Of a stretch of 64,000 nt of DNA, positions 56,225-64,000 are shown one piece after another. Numbering within the stretch: position 1 is the first letter of the stretch; each line of letters begins with the position of its first letter. Position numbers and translations under genes: made by a program. The notes beneath the pieces are model-generated. The model did not search any database. It was not told the DNA's origin and saw only the letters and a program-made list of their open reading frames with translations. The DNA comes from Thraustochytrium sp. TN22. Lineage: Eukaryota; Sar; Bigyra; Thraustochytrida; Thraustochytriidae. The stretch lies in assembly GCA_013306675.1 (NCBI GenBank), contig JABLUY010000001.1, positions 248,001 through 312,000 of the forward strand, read 5' to 3'.

Positions 56225-57580
56225 ATGCCGACGCTGCGGCGGAGGAGACGCGGGGCGACGGCGAAGGAGACCAAGGCGGCGGTGAAGAAGGCCGCCGCCG
56301 CCAAAGCGGCGGCGGTGGCCGCCGCTGCGAAGAAGCGCAAGGGCGCGAAGCGCGGCGGCGGCCGCGAGAAGCTGCGCTGCAGCGAAGCGCTCAAGACGCT
56401 CAAACTGTACGTCAAGAGCCTGGGCGGCGACGACGCGCGCCTCCTCAAGCGCTGGACGGTGACGACGGAGACGATTCATGAGGGGACCAAGGACGGCGGC
56501 AAGCGCATTCGCAAGAGGATCGTGTTCTGCTCGGGCAAACGCAAGTTCAGGTCCAAGCCGGAGGTGGCGCGCTTCCTGACGCTGCTGCCGGAGCTGGAGA
56601 AGAAACCCCGCACGGTGAAGCGGGAGGGCCCGGACGCCTCGGACGACGCCGAGGGGCTGTCAACGGACCGCGCGGCAGACTCGCCGGCCGCGCTCTCCTC
56701 GGATGGGACGTCGCCGGAGGCGCCCGAAGAGGGTACCGAGCCCCCGCTGCAGACGGAGCGGAGCGGGCAGGCGCCGGCCGCGGCGCGCCCGCTGTGCCCG
56801 TGGCAACGCAACAAGATCACGCGTGCCAAGGGCAGGACTGACCCGAGCAAGGTGCGCGAGTACCTGGAGGAGGGCTTTACGGTCTTTCGCCAGGTGTTGC
56901 GCGAGAGCGACCTGCAACTGATGCTGGACGGGCCTCCGGAGGAGGGCGTCGAAGCTCGCAAACGGCACATGTTCATGCGGGAGCGTAAAGGCAACCAGCA
57001 GTGGCTGGGCGCCCGCCGCACCATCCATGCCTGCATCAAGCACTACGGCACCCCGGAGGAGACCGTGCACGCGCCGCTGGTGACGCGCGAGACAGGACGC
57101 TACGACATGCCGCTGCCACGGGAGGCCTGCGCCAAGGTGGAGGCCTGCCTTGAGGCAGCTGGCGTGGCTGCCTTTGTGAAGTTTCTCTGCTGGGGCGGCC
57201 GCCTTCGCACACAGGACATCATGCTCTCTGCGCCCGGCTCGACGGAACAGCGCGCGCACACGGACAGCTGCTGGACGGGCCACCTCGACGAAGACCCGAA
57301 AACGCACTATGTGACGGTGCTCATCCCGCTCACACAGCAGGATGCCGAAACTGGCGGCACGCGCGTCTGGCCCCGCTCGCACCGCCTCGTGACCCCGCCA
57401 AACTGGGACCAGTACACCGACATGGTCGAGCCGCTCCTCGCTCCGGGCGACGCGCTCGTCTTCGACGGCCTACTCTCGCATCTCGGCATGCGCAACTGCT
57501 CCGAGGACCGGGAGCGCTACTTTTACTACGCCGCCTTCTCCAACTCGCACGATCCTAACACCGACGTCACCGGCATGTGA
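56225..57580 (+). CDS. PhyH-type Fe(II)/2-oxoglutarate dioxygenase with N-terminal MBD-like domain
   Basis: The open frame starts at a TTG; the ATG at 56225 (GCCATGCCG) gives 451 residues. Residues 1-45 are very basic (LRRRRRGATAKET, AKKRKGAKRGGG), fitting a nuclear signal. Residues about 75-120 (WTVTTETIHEGTKDGGKRI, then IVFCSGKRKFRSKPEVARFL) carry the K-F-R-S-K-P-E-V-x-R-F-L pattern of methyl-CpG-binding (MBD/TAM) domains. After a disordered acidic linker, residues about 215-445 form a phytanoyl-CoA-dioxygenase-type fold. The iron ligands are H345-T-D347 (AHTDSCWTGH) and H419 (LLSHLGMRN), and the 2OG-binding Arg is in ERYFYYAAFS. The enzyme should hydroxylate a substrate using 2OG and O2. 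Nuclear or DNA-directed action is inferred from the N-terminal half. The dioxygenase call is firm; the MBD call is moderate. Confidence 0.85.
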   Translation: MPTLRRRRRGATAKETKAAVKKAAAAKAAAVAAAAKKRKGAKRGGGREKLRCSEALKTLKLYVKSLGGDDARLLKRWTVTTETIHEGTKDGGKRIRKRIVFCSGKRKFRSKPEVARFLTLLPELEKKPRTVKREGPDASDDAEGLSTDRAADSPAALSSDGTSPEAPEEGTEPPLQTERSGQAPAAARPLCPWQRNKITRAKGRTDPSKVREYLEEGFTVFRQVLRESDLQLMLDGPPEEGVEARKRHMFMRERKGNQQWLGARRTIHACIKHYGTPEETVHAPLVTRETGRYDMPLPREACAKVEACLEAAGVAAFVKFLCWGGRLRTQDIMLSAPGSTEQRAHTDSCWTGHLDEDPKTHYVTVLIPLTQQDAETGGTRVWPRSHRLVTPPNWDQYTDMVEPLLAPGDALVFDGLLSHLGMRNCSEDRERYFYYAAFSNSHDPNTDVTGM

Positions 57581-58097
57581 GGTTTGGTACAGGCGAAGCC
57601 CACCCTTTTGTGTGATCTTCCGCGTTCCTCCCTCCTTCCGTGTCTTTTGACCGAGCCATCGGAGCCCATCCCGATTGTTCGTTCTGTCATGCAATCCTGT
57701 GTGTGGCATCAGCTTTGTGATGATGATGTGAAGGTACTAACACCAACCATGCAGCGTGTGATCTTGTACGCATATTTTGCAGTCTGACTGTGAACTACTG
57801 CCAGGTCGGGGACCGGGTCTCTGCCCCGAACTGATTTGCGCAGAGCGGCGCGGACCTGGCTCTCTCTCTTGCGCGAGGGTCGTCAGGCCTCATACCTCCT
57901 GTGAATCCCTCAATCGTAACGGACGCTAACGCCGTGCCGCGCTGCTCTCTCCGAGTCAGACAGTGAGGTTCAAGTCGACTCAAGTTCAGGTCCAAGTTGG
58001 GCTCCGAGTCTGCACTGCGTAGTTATCACTGCAGTCAAAAGCGTCCCACTGCGGCAGTCCACGGCTCCGCCAAAGCCCTTGCGCGCGCGCAGCGAGC
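57581..58097. other. Intergenic region between dioxygenase and coiled-coil genes
   Basis: About 520 bp of mixed composition, AT-richer near 57690-57790 and with CAAGTTCAGGTCCAAGTT-type repeats at 57965-57995. No RNA gene or further coding sequence was recognised. Confidence 0.55.
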
Positions 58098-60044
58098 ATG
58101 CTGCAGGGGCGCGCGCGGCGAGGGCGGCCGCAGGATGGCGCGGCGCTCGCGGCAGCAGCGCCGGCCGCGTCATCTTCGGCGCCCCTGCCCCTGGCGTCGC
58201 CGTCGAGGTCGGGTGCCCTGGGCGCGCGGCGCGCGGCGCCCAAGACGCTGCGCAGCGAGGAGCTGCGCGCGCAGGACCGCATGCAGCTGCAGAGCGAGGA
58301 GCGTGAGAAGGCAGCCGAGGCTGCAGAGCTGGCCTTGCCAGAGAAGACCGAAGCACAGCTCGAGGTGGAGCGTGAGGTAGCCAAGAACCAGGCACGCCTT
58401 GCCGAGGACTTGCGCAAGGGCCTCCTGGACCTGCTCGAGCTGCACAACACGGAGGAGCTCCGCACGCTGTGTGTGGCGCTCTCCATCAAGCGGCTTGGCA
58501 GCAAGAAGGGGAACCAGCAGGCTGTGCTGGACCTTCTTACTGAAGGAGATGAGGAGGCCTGCGCGCGGCGCGTGCTCAGGAGCGTGTGGGACGGCATCCT
58601 CATCGAGTACCTGCGCAGCATGGGCAAGAACCTGATGAAGTGCCGGAACAATATCCGGGGCGCCGTGCTGCAGCACTGGAAGCGCGACACCGTGGCAGTC
58701 ATGGACGCGCGGCGGGCCGGAGCTGCCGCCGTCCCGCCCGTCTTCATGAAGAACACGGTCTGGCAGCGCACCAAGGCCACCAGCGACAAGGACGTAAAGG
58801 TTCACGACTTCCTGCTTCGGCTACGTGAGCTCGAGGCCGGGCTCAAGCACCAGGAGACCGAGGTGCGCGTGCGCCCGCACTACGAGAACGTGACGCGCTT
58901 CATGTCGCAGATTCACCAGGTGCGTGACCTGGAGCAGGACTTCCGCGAGGAGCTCTTGGGCATGCTGCAGGAGCTCCTGGGCGAGCGCGACGTGGTCAAT
59001 GACAGCGCGAAGCGGGCGGTCGACGAGGCGAACCTGGCGTTTGCGCGCTTGCGCGACATGGAGCGAGAGGATGTCTCGCGATCCTATTTTCGAGGTCTTG
59101 CGGACATTATGTACAGCGACCGCCTCCTGGAGAGTATTCGCATTCAGGTGGAGATCACGCAGCGCGAGCGGGACATCGAGCAGCTGAACCAGCGCATGAC
59201 GAAGATGGTGCGCGACCACTTGCTGCGCGAGGGCGAGCTGCTCCTGCGTATTGAGAACCTCGAGGGCGATCTGGCGGACCGCACGGAGTCGCTGCGCCTC
59301 CGCACGGAGCAGCTCAACGCGGTGTCCGCGGACCTCGAGCACCGCAGCGCCGATCTTGCGACCAGCCGCGAGGACTTCGAGGCATACAAACGTGGCGCCA
59401 AGGAGCTCGTCTCGGGCTCTCTCCAGCGCTACATCACGGCCGAGGCCCACGAGAGCCTGCAGGTGCAGCTTGTTGAGGAGGCCAACGCGCGCAGCGCGCA
59501 GCTCGCGGAAGACCTGCGCACAGCCCACGAGCGCATCGTTGAGGCGCGCTCCGCGCGCGATCGAGCTGAGATGGAAAGGGAGGACGTCGAAAGCCACCTC
59601 CGCCGCGAGCAGGAGCTGCTCCAGCTGGCGGCCCTTGAGCAGGCGGAGGACGACGAGGAGCAAAAGGCAACCGAGGGCGCCGGCAACAACATCAAGAAGA
59701 AGAAGGGCAAGGCGACCGAACGCGGCCGATCCCCGGGCAAGAAGAAGAAGAGCCCGTCGCCGACCAAAAAGGGCGGCAAAAAGAAGGGCGGCGGCGAGCC
59801 CACGAGCCCAGAGGGTAAGGGCAAGGGCAAGGGGAAGAAGAAGAAGAAAGAGGCCAGCGACGACGATGGCGCCAAGGGCGACAAGAAGAGCAAGAACAAG
59901 ATGGACGAGAATGTGGAAGCCGGAGACGATACCGAGGCCGGCAAGAAGAAGAAGAAGGGCAAGAGCAAGAAGTCTGCAAGTCCGGCCAAAAGCAAATCAC
60001 CCAAGCGCAAGGATTCGCTGGAAATCCCGCGCGTCGATACGTAG
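58098..60044 (+). CDS. Long coiled-coil protein with Lys-rich tail (unrecognised)
   Basis: 648 residues; I do not recognise the family. The N-terminal 45 residues are Ala/Arg/Ser-rich. Around 110-150 there is a helical unit (LLDLLELHNTEELRTLCVAL, then KKGNQQAVLDLL) with the look of a SAP-like or helix-turn-helix module. A second conserved-looking block follows (RVLRSVWDGILIEYLRSMGK). Residues about 235-520 are almost continuous heptad-type coiled coil (IQVEITQRERDIEQLNQRM, then LRLRTEQLNAVSADLEHRSA). The last 125 residues are very Lys-rich with SPGKKKKSPSPTKKGG and SPAKSKSPKRK repeats, resembling histone-H1-like or microtubule-binding tails. A structural cytoskeletal or chromatin role is plausible, not shown. 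The stop is 154 bp from the convergent GPI-anchor candidate. Confidence 0.82.
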   Translation: MLQGRARRGRPQDGAALAAAAPAASSSAPLPLASPSRSGALGARRAAPKTLRSEELRAQDRMQLQSEEREKAAEAAELALPEKTEAQLEVEREVAKNQARLAEDLRKGLLDLLELHNTEELRTLCVALSIKRLGSKKGNQQAVLDLLTEGDEEACARRVLRSVWDGILIEYLRSMGKNLMKCRNNIRGAVLQHWKRDTVAVMDARRAGAAAVPPVFMKNTVWQRTKATSDKDVKVHDFLLRLRELEAGLKHQETEVRVRPHYENVTRFMSQIHQVRDLEQDFREELLGMLQELLGERDVVNDSAKRAVDEANLAFARLRDMEREDVSRSYFRGLADIMYSDRLLESIRIQVEITQRERDIEQLNQRMTKMVRDHLLREGELLLRIENLEGDLADRTESLRLRTEQLNAVSADLEHRSADLATSREDFEAYKRGAKELVSGSLQRYITAEAHESLQVQLVEEANARSAQLAEDLRTAHERIVEARSARDRAEMEREDVESHLRREQELLQLAALEQAEDDEEQKATEGAGNNIKKKKGKATERGRSPGKKKKSPSPTKKGGKKKGGGEPTSPEGKGKGKGKKKKKEASDDDGAKGDKKSKNKMDENVEAGDDTEAGKKKKKGKSKKSASPAKSKSPKRKDSLEIPRVDT

Positions 60045-60198
60045 CCGCACTTGCTGAGAACGGCAGCACCGGGCGACCGCTCTTGAAGAGCCTTCGCTCG
60101 GGTCGGCGCGCCGCGCCTCCGAGACGCGTACAGCAACGTCTCGGTGAGGCCACAGGTGTGGGCGGTTGGCTACAAGCTTGGTACTGGTACATAAAATG

Positions 60199-60678
60199 TT
60201 AGGTTTGTAGAACGAGCATGAGCATGAGCAAAACTGCCTGAGCGCTCTGCTTCGACCCGGCGCTGGTGCCTGCGCCCGTAAAGCAAGTCCCACCGTACTG
60301 GTCACGGCACACCACCGGTACGTAAATTGTGTTGCCGCGCTCGTCGTGGTTCTGCGACCAGGTTCCGTCCGCGGCCCAGCCCCAATTCTCGATCTTGTAG
60401 GAGGTCTGGAGCGAGTCCGACAAGCACCGCGAGTCCAGCTTCCAGCACGACGTGCGACCGCTCGCATGGGTGCAATGGTCACAGTTTAACGTCGACCCGC
60501 CCGGCAAGCATACGCTCAGTGCCACATCTTCGCCCTCGTCTACCGCCTGCCCACTCTGCAGCGGGTAGCAGCTCGACCCCCGCGCTGCCTCTGGCACGAG
60601 CGCCAGCGCCAGCGCCAGCGCCAGCGCCAGCAGCGCTGCCGGTCGTGCCGCGCCCGCAAGCACCGTCCTACTCCGCAT
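60199..60678 (-). CDS. Small Cys-rich secreted protein, probable GPI anchor
   Basis: 159 residues. Residues about 10-34 are a signal peptide whose hydrophobic core (ALLALALALALALVP) is encoded by a hexanucleotide repeat. The mature part is about 100 residues with eight or so Cys (SSCYPLQSGQ, VCLPGGSTLNCDHCTHASG, RTSCWKLDSRCLSD, VCRDQYGGTCF) and one NWGW stretch. The C-terminus has a small-residue region (GAGTSAGSKQS) followed by a hydrophobic end (AVLLMLMLVLQT), the layout of a GPI-anchor signal. No family is recognised. It is probably a cell-surface protein with several disulfides. Confidence 0.8.
   Translation of the reverse strand: MRSRTVLAGAARPAALLALALALALALVPEAARGSSCYPLQSGQAVDEGEDVALSVCLPGGSTLNCDHCTHASGRTSCWKLDSRCLSDSLQTSYKIENWGWAADGTWSQNHDERGNTIYVPVVCRDQYGGTCFTGAGTSAGSKQSAQAVLLMLMLVLQT
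60599..60632 (-). repeat. (GCCAGC)n hexanucleotide repeat in signal peptide
   Basis: Five to six copies encode alternating Leu-Ala in the signal-peptide core, so slippage here would change the length of the hydrophobic helix. Confidence 0.92.
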
Positions 60679-61245
60679 AATACTGTGCCGGGCTCTGTGA
60701 TTCCGGGCTTACGATTCTGATGATTTGATCTGGCTGATGCGGCGTGTTCAACAGGATGACCGTTGACGTGTGTATCACCGTATCACGGATCACACTGGCA
60801 GTCACTGGCAGTCCCAAGCTCTGGGCACTGACAGTGACTGCTCGCCGAGCCGGCGCCGTGCACAGAGACACTTGTGACTACCAACCCAAGGGGCAAGAAT
60901 GGATGTGGATGCTTATGCTTGCGTGTGGTGCTTTGCCCTGGAGTGCGTTTATTTTGTCTGTCGTGTGAAACCTTTCACACCGCAGAGGATTGGCACTGAC
61001 TGACAACCCACCAAGCGGCCGCCAGCCGCTCTCTTCGCCGCGGCGCAAGCATGCTGCATGAGGTCGGGCCATGGGTCGGGTGCGTTCGTCCCGTAGCCAA
61101 GCTCGCGCCACGGTGTTCTTTTACAAACTTAGCGGCAAGAGGTGCTCAACGTTGGCCATTTACGTGAATGAAATGAAAGAGCTCGCTTACATTCGTTCAA
61201 TGCTATGGCCTAAAAACGCAAGAGTCGTCCGTCTTTAGCGAAAAG
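60679..61245. other. Intergenic region upstream of the GPI-candidate gene
   Basis: About 570 bp between two minus-strand genes. It has short direct repeats (CTGGCAGTCACTGGCAGTC near 60797-60815) and otherwise no recognisable gene. Confidence 0.55.
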
Positions 61246-61800
61246 TTAGGCGTCCGGAAGAGCAGCAATGACCTTGATCTCAACCAGGAGCGCCTCGCGC
61301 GCCATGCGCGCCTCGACGCATGCGCGCACGCCCTTGTTGGGCGTGTGGACCCACTCGTTCCAGACCTGATTCATGGGCTCAAAATGCTGGGTAATGTCCT
61401 TGACCCAGATCTGAGCGCTGAGAATGTTTTGCTTGTTGGTACCAGCCTCCGCCAGAAGCTCATCGATCTTGCGCAGAGTCTGACGCGTCTGCTCGGCTGC
61501 GTCGCTGTACTCGAGCTTGTCAAGGTCGCCGACCTGGCCAGACAGGTAGACGACGCCATTGTGCTCGAGCGCGGCGCAGGCGCGCGGCGAGTCGCGCCAG
61601 CGACGGATCTTCAGATTGGCCGCCTCGGATGCGGCCTTGGTGACGCGCGGCGCGAGCCCCAGCGCAGCGCCGGCGCGCGTGCGCCCGAGCGCCAGTCCTG
61701 CGGCGCCCACCACGAGCGCCGTGGCGAACCCGAGCGAGAACGGGTGCGTTGCCCACTCTACGAACCCCAGCTCCTGCGGTGCCGGCGCCTTGGACCCCAT
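61246..61800 (-). CDS. RidA/YjgF-family protein with N-terminal transmembrane segment
   Basis: 184 residues. Residues about 19-42 (FSLGFATALVVGAAGLALG) form a hydrophobic segment, so unlike the soluble 130-residue RidA this protein is probably membrane-anchored or organelle-targeted. The RidA fold begins near 65: AALEHNGVVYLSGQVGDLDK, EQTRQTLRKIDELLAEAGTN, ILSAQIWVKDITQHFEPMN, then GVRACVEARMAREALLVEIK. The Arg of GVRACVEA and the Glu of LLVEIK fit the RidA active-site positions. RidA enzymes hydrolyse reactive enamine/imine intermediates from PLP enzymes; other subfamilies have different roles. Which subgroup this belongs to cannot be settled by eye. It is divergent from the small coiled-coil gene with 299 bp between starts. 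Confidence 0.88.
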   Translation of the reverse strand: MGSKAPAPQELGFVEWATHPFSLGFATALVVGAAGLALGRTRAGAALGLAPRVTKAASEAANLKIRRWRDSPRACAALEHNGVVYLSGQVGDLDKLEYSDAAEQTRQTLRKIDELLAEAGTNKQNILSAQIWVKDITQHFEPMNQVWNEWVHTPNKGVRACVEARMAREALLVEIKVIAALPDA

Positions 61801-62099
61801 CCTCTCCGCCTGTCTGCTTGCCCGCCTGCCCGCCCGCCCGCTCGCCCGCTCCGCCTGCGCTCAGGCTGCGCCGTGATACGAGTCTGGTCTGCCTTTGAGT
61901 CATCTCACCCATCTTCAACTTGAAGTTGGTGGCAACTTCGGCCTCATCGCGGCAGACCTCGTTCGCAACGCTCTCGCCTCCGGCAGGCCGGCGTGCGGGC
62001 GTGCGTACCAGTGCGGCCGCCGCTCGGTCTTGCGCTCGGTGGGCGACCAGGCTTCGCAGCGTGCGTGGGGAACTCGTGGCTCGTGGGGCCCAGCCCACC

Positions 62100-62675
62100 A
62101 TGGGCCGGCTGGCCGTGGACCAACTGGAGCTGCTCCTGACGTTGCGCGACGAGCGCCAAGAGCAGACGGCCCGCGCGTCGCGCCTGCGGGAACAGGTGCG
62201 TGGGCGAGCTGGCTGACACGCCACGAAAGTGAGCGGCGAGGAGCCTCTGACGATGACGACGATGACGGCGACGTTGACGTTGACGGCCGCGGCGCGCGCA
62301 GGAGCTCGAGGCGCAGGTCGCCACCCTGCGCGACGAGGTGGACGACCTTCGCGCGGAGAAGGCTGCGCTTGCAGAGGCGCTCGCATCGCGCGATGCGATG
62401 CTGGAGAAACTGTTAGTTGCGTTGCTTAGGTCATGGTCGTGGCGACGGAGTTGCTGACGAAGGGCCATGCATGCGCTCTGCCGCTCAGGGAGCGCCGCTT
62501 GCACGCAGAGACCGCCAAGTCTGGGGCCCTGCAAGGCGAATTGGAGCAGGAGAAGCAGACGCACACCGTGCTAGAGAAGAAGCTCGTTGTTGCGCAGCAG
62601 TCCGAGGAGGAGAAACTTGCGGCCTTGCGGCTCCAGATTGCGCAAGACCAGTACATAGCGAAGCGCCTTCGCTAG
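62100..62675 (+). CDS. Small coiled-coil protein in three exons
   Basis: Joining exons 62100-62195, 62302-62411 and 62489-62675 gives an unbroken 130-residue frame from ATG (ACCATGGG context) to TAG. Both introns have GT-AG ends and the joins keep phase (0, then 2). The protein is coiled coil nearly throughout: LAVDQLELLLTLRDERQEQT, then ELEAQVATLRDEVDDLRAEK, then EEKLAALRLQIAQDQYIAKR. No family is recognised from such low-information sequence. Each exon alone encodes heptads in this same frame, which supports the model. Further upstream exons cannot be excluded. Small coiled-coil proteins of this kind often belong to centrosomal, tethering or BLOC-type complexes, but that is only a possibility. 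Confidence 0.75.
62196..62301 (+). other. Intron 1 of the small coiled-coil gene (106 bp)
   Basis: Donor GTGCGT and acceptor GCGCAG, phase 0. A GCTGACAC motif suitable as branch site occurs near the donor and GTTGACG motifs near the acceptor. Confidence 0.72.
62412..62488 (+). other. Intron 2 of the small coiled-coil gene (77 bp)
   Basis: Donor GTTAGT and acceptor GCTCAG, phase 2, with TTGCTGACG as likely branch site. The join restores the Leu codon between the EK and ERR segments. Confidence 0.72.
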
Positions 62676-63003
62676 TCGGGCAGTCCAATGCACGTGGCAA
62701 AGGCATATGTACCTACCCCTTTTCCACCTCCTAAAATCGCCGGCCATGGATGTGGGTTTCAAGAATGTAACAGAAAAGTCGATTGGGGGGATTCTTTATC
62801 TTAGGGTGGTAGGCTACCAAGTTAAGTTACGCTACAAAGAGAGGCTCTCGTGTGGCATCATCGTTGTTGTCACCGTCATCATCATCATCATCATCATCGT
62901 CATCATCAGGAGAGCTGCTTACTTGCAATGGGCAGTATCCCGCGTCCCCCCCGACAAAGGGAGGCCCGGCTCACCCACCGCGAAAGCGGTGAAGAAGGGA
63001 GCC
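62676..63003. other. Convergent gap between coiled-coil and Cys-rich genes
   Basis: 328 bp. A (CAT/ATC)n tract lies at 62874-62907, and the sequence from 62700 to 62830 is AT-richer than its surroundings, consistent with 3' flanks of both genes. Confidence 0.6.
62874..62907. repeat. (ATC)n trinucleotide repeat
   Basis: About ten ATC units with one ATCGTC interruption in non-coding sequence. Confidence 0.93.
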
Positions 63004-64000
63004 TCAGGACTCGTTGTCAGCGCAGACGGAAGAGCTCTGCGAGTACTTGTAGCTGACGGTAATGCCCTGCTGCGCGGCGCAGTAGGAGTCGGTGTGCGTG
63101 TCGACAGCGCAGGTGGAGGTGTCGAGCTCGCACTGCTGGAAGCGGATCTGGTTGGTGAAGAGCTCGGGGAAGTCGGTGGCGTCGATGTCGAGCGAGCCAC
63201 CGCAGGGCGGGAGGCTCATGGGCATGAAGAAGGCCTCGGTCCATTCGTCACCGTCGAGGTACTGGACGGAGACGCCCGGAGCACAGTCGCCGGCATCCTC
63301 CTTGGATCCATACTCGCTCGCCGAGGCGGCGCAGTAGCGGCTCTGGGAGGACGAGGTGATGCGGCCATCGCCGAGGTCAGCGACGACGGCGGCAAAGCCC
63401 TCGTTCTGCAGGCGGGAAATGCAGAAATCAACCCAGGTGTCGACAGACTGGGTCATCTCACGCAGGTTGGAGACGGCCTCGCAGTAGACGGTCTGCCAGT
63501 CGGCGAGCACCTTGTTCTTGTTGGAGCGGCCGGGCTTGATGGCCGCGAAGCACAGGTCGGCGTGGTCGGTCTGGTCCGTGTACACGTTGGCCTCATCGCA
63601 CCAGGACTGAACCTCGTCCTTGATCTCATCCTTCATGCACGAGGGCGAGGCAACGGCGCGGCAGAAGTCGACAATGCTCTCCGTGTTCTCCTGGCAGACG
63701 TCGCCGGCCTCGTTGATCGAGGCCATACCGGTGTCCATGGAGCCAGTCTCGCAGAAGCCGGAGATGCCACTGCTGTCGACGTTGGTGTCGATGAGCGACT
63801 CGATGTTCATGCGGTAGCCGCCGACGTCGCCGGTGGAGGAGGTGCGGCGCAGGCAGATGATACCGAGGAAAATGCCGCCGCTGGGGTCGCGCACGGTCCA
63901 CTTGAGCTCATTGGCGCGTGCCGTGGAGGAGTACCCGACGATGAGCTCGGAATCGAGGATGTCCGTGCCGTCGTCCGAGCTCCAGGCGGCGAACGGATCG
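63004..64000 (-). CDS. Cys-rich secreted-type protein, unrecognised (5' end beyond window)
   Basis: The minus-strand frame is open from the right edge (DPFAAWSSDDGTDILDSELI) to a TGA at 63004, giving about 331 codons; the start lies outside. The visible part has no transmembrane helix but about 17 Cys, spaced as in disulfide-bonded secreted domains (ISGFCETGSMDTG, DFCRAVASPSCMKDE, SRYCAASASEYGS, PCGGSLDID, QFQQCELD-like, DSYCAAQQGI). Acidic and Ser/Thr residues are frequent and there are no Lys clusters. I recognise no catalytic motif or family. An extracellular or vesicle-lumen role is inferred from composition; a signal peptide would have to be sought upstream. Confidence 0.78.
   Translation of the reverse strand, partial: DPFAAWSSDDGTDILDSELIVGYSSTARANELKWTVRDPSGGIFLGIICLRRTSSTGDVGGYRMNIESLIDTNVDSSGISGFCETGSMDTGMASINEAGDVCQENTESIVDFCRAVASPSCMKDEIKDEVQSWCDEANVYTDQTDHADLCFAAIKPGRSNKNKVLADWQTVYCEAVSNLREMTQSVDTWVDFCISRLQNEGFAAVVADLGDGRITSSSQSRYCAASASEYGSKEDAGDCAPGVSVQYLDGDEWTEAFFMPMSLPPCGGSLDIDATDFPELFTNQIRFQQCELDTSTCAVDTHTDSYCAAQQGITVSYKYSQSSSVCADNES

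Noticed and set aside
60744-60968. A 74-codon plus-strand frame upstream of the GPI candidate
   Set aside because: It begins at a non-ATG codon, lies in promoter sequence and has no domain.
1-64000. tRNA, rRNA, snRNA genes and CRISPR arrays
   Set aside because: No convincing tRNA A/B-box pair with acceptor stem, no rRNA stretch and no spaced direct repeats were found by eye; a tRNAscan/Infernal run could still find short RNAs.
1-64000. Transposons or virus-derived elements
   Set aside because: No reverse transcriptase, transposase, integrase, capsid or terminal-repeat structure was seen; the repeats present are simple-sequence tracts or local duplications.

Overview
The window is nuclear DNA from a very GC-rich, compact eukaryote. 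Every larger gene has a eukaryotic family: a myosin, a class C receptor, a pyruvate dehydrogenase kinase-type mitochondrial kinase, a Rab3GAP catalytic subunit, a GCNA/SprT protease, a SCY1-like pseudokinase, an ECO1 cohesin acetyltransferase and a UBC6-type E2. Most genes are single exons, but two have short GT-AG introns of 77-106 bp. High GC, few introns, a homologue of the Dictyostelium protein DD3-3 and many unusual domain fusions suggest a thraustochytrid-like protist (Labyrinthulomycetes, stramenopiles). That placement is inference from gene style, not from a marker gene.

Layout. 0-10 kb: an acyl-protein-thioesterase-like hydrolase running off the left edge (-), a myosin with a C-terminal membrane hairpin (+) and an ankyrin/SAM protein (+). 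10-20 kb: a four-Cache class C receptor (-), a PDK-type kinase (+), and a carnitine/choline acyltransferase (+) tail to tail with a LIM protein (-). 21-33 kb: a GNAT acetyltransferase (-), a DUF4062-NACHT-WD40 protein (+), an unrecognised IQ-motif protein (-) and the nucleolar RRM protein NIFK (-). 33-46.6 kb: RAB3GAP1 (+), GCNA (-), a Ras GTPase with an N-terminal ubiquitin-like domain (+), a myristoylatable SCYL pseudokinase (-) and a TRIP4/ASC-1-like zinc-finger protein (+) whose 3' end has been tandemly copied. 47-64 kb: a membrane-anchored JmjC hydroxylase (+), a DD3-3 ectodomain/TM/SH3 protein (+), ECO1 (+), UBC6/UBE2J (-, one intron), a possible MBD-PhyH dioxygenase (+), a Lys-rich coiled-coil protein (+), a small GPI-anchor candidate (-), a RidA-like protein (-), a three-exon coiled-coil gene (+) and a Cys-rich secreted-type protein running off the right edge (-).

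Many neighbours alternate between convergent pairs, whose stop codons lie only 56-290 bp apart, and divergent pairs sharing 0.3-2 kb. There is no operon logic. Several products concern membranes and trafficking: the TM myosin, RAB3GAP1, the SCYL COPI-type pseudokinase, the prenylated Ras and ER-anchored UBC6. Others concern genome maintenance or chromatin: GCNA, ECO1 and the possible MBD-dioxygenase. I saw no tRNA, rRNA, CRISPR array, transposon or virus-derived element. Because codons strongly prefer G or C at the third position, long antisense reading frames lie opposite almost every gene; they are treated as artefacts. Where the first codon of an open frame is not ATG, the start given is the first in-frame ATG or the one best placed relative to the conserved domain.
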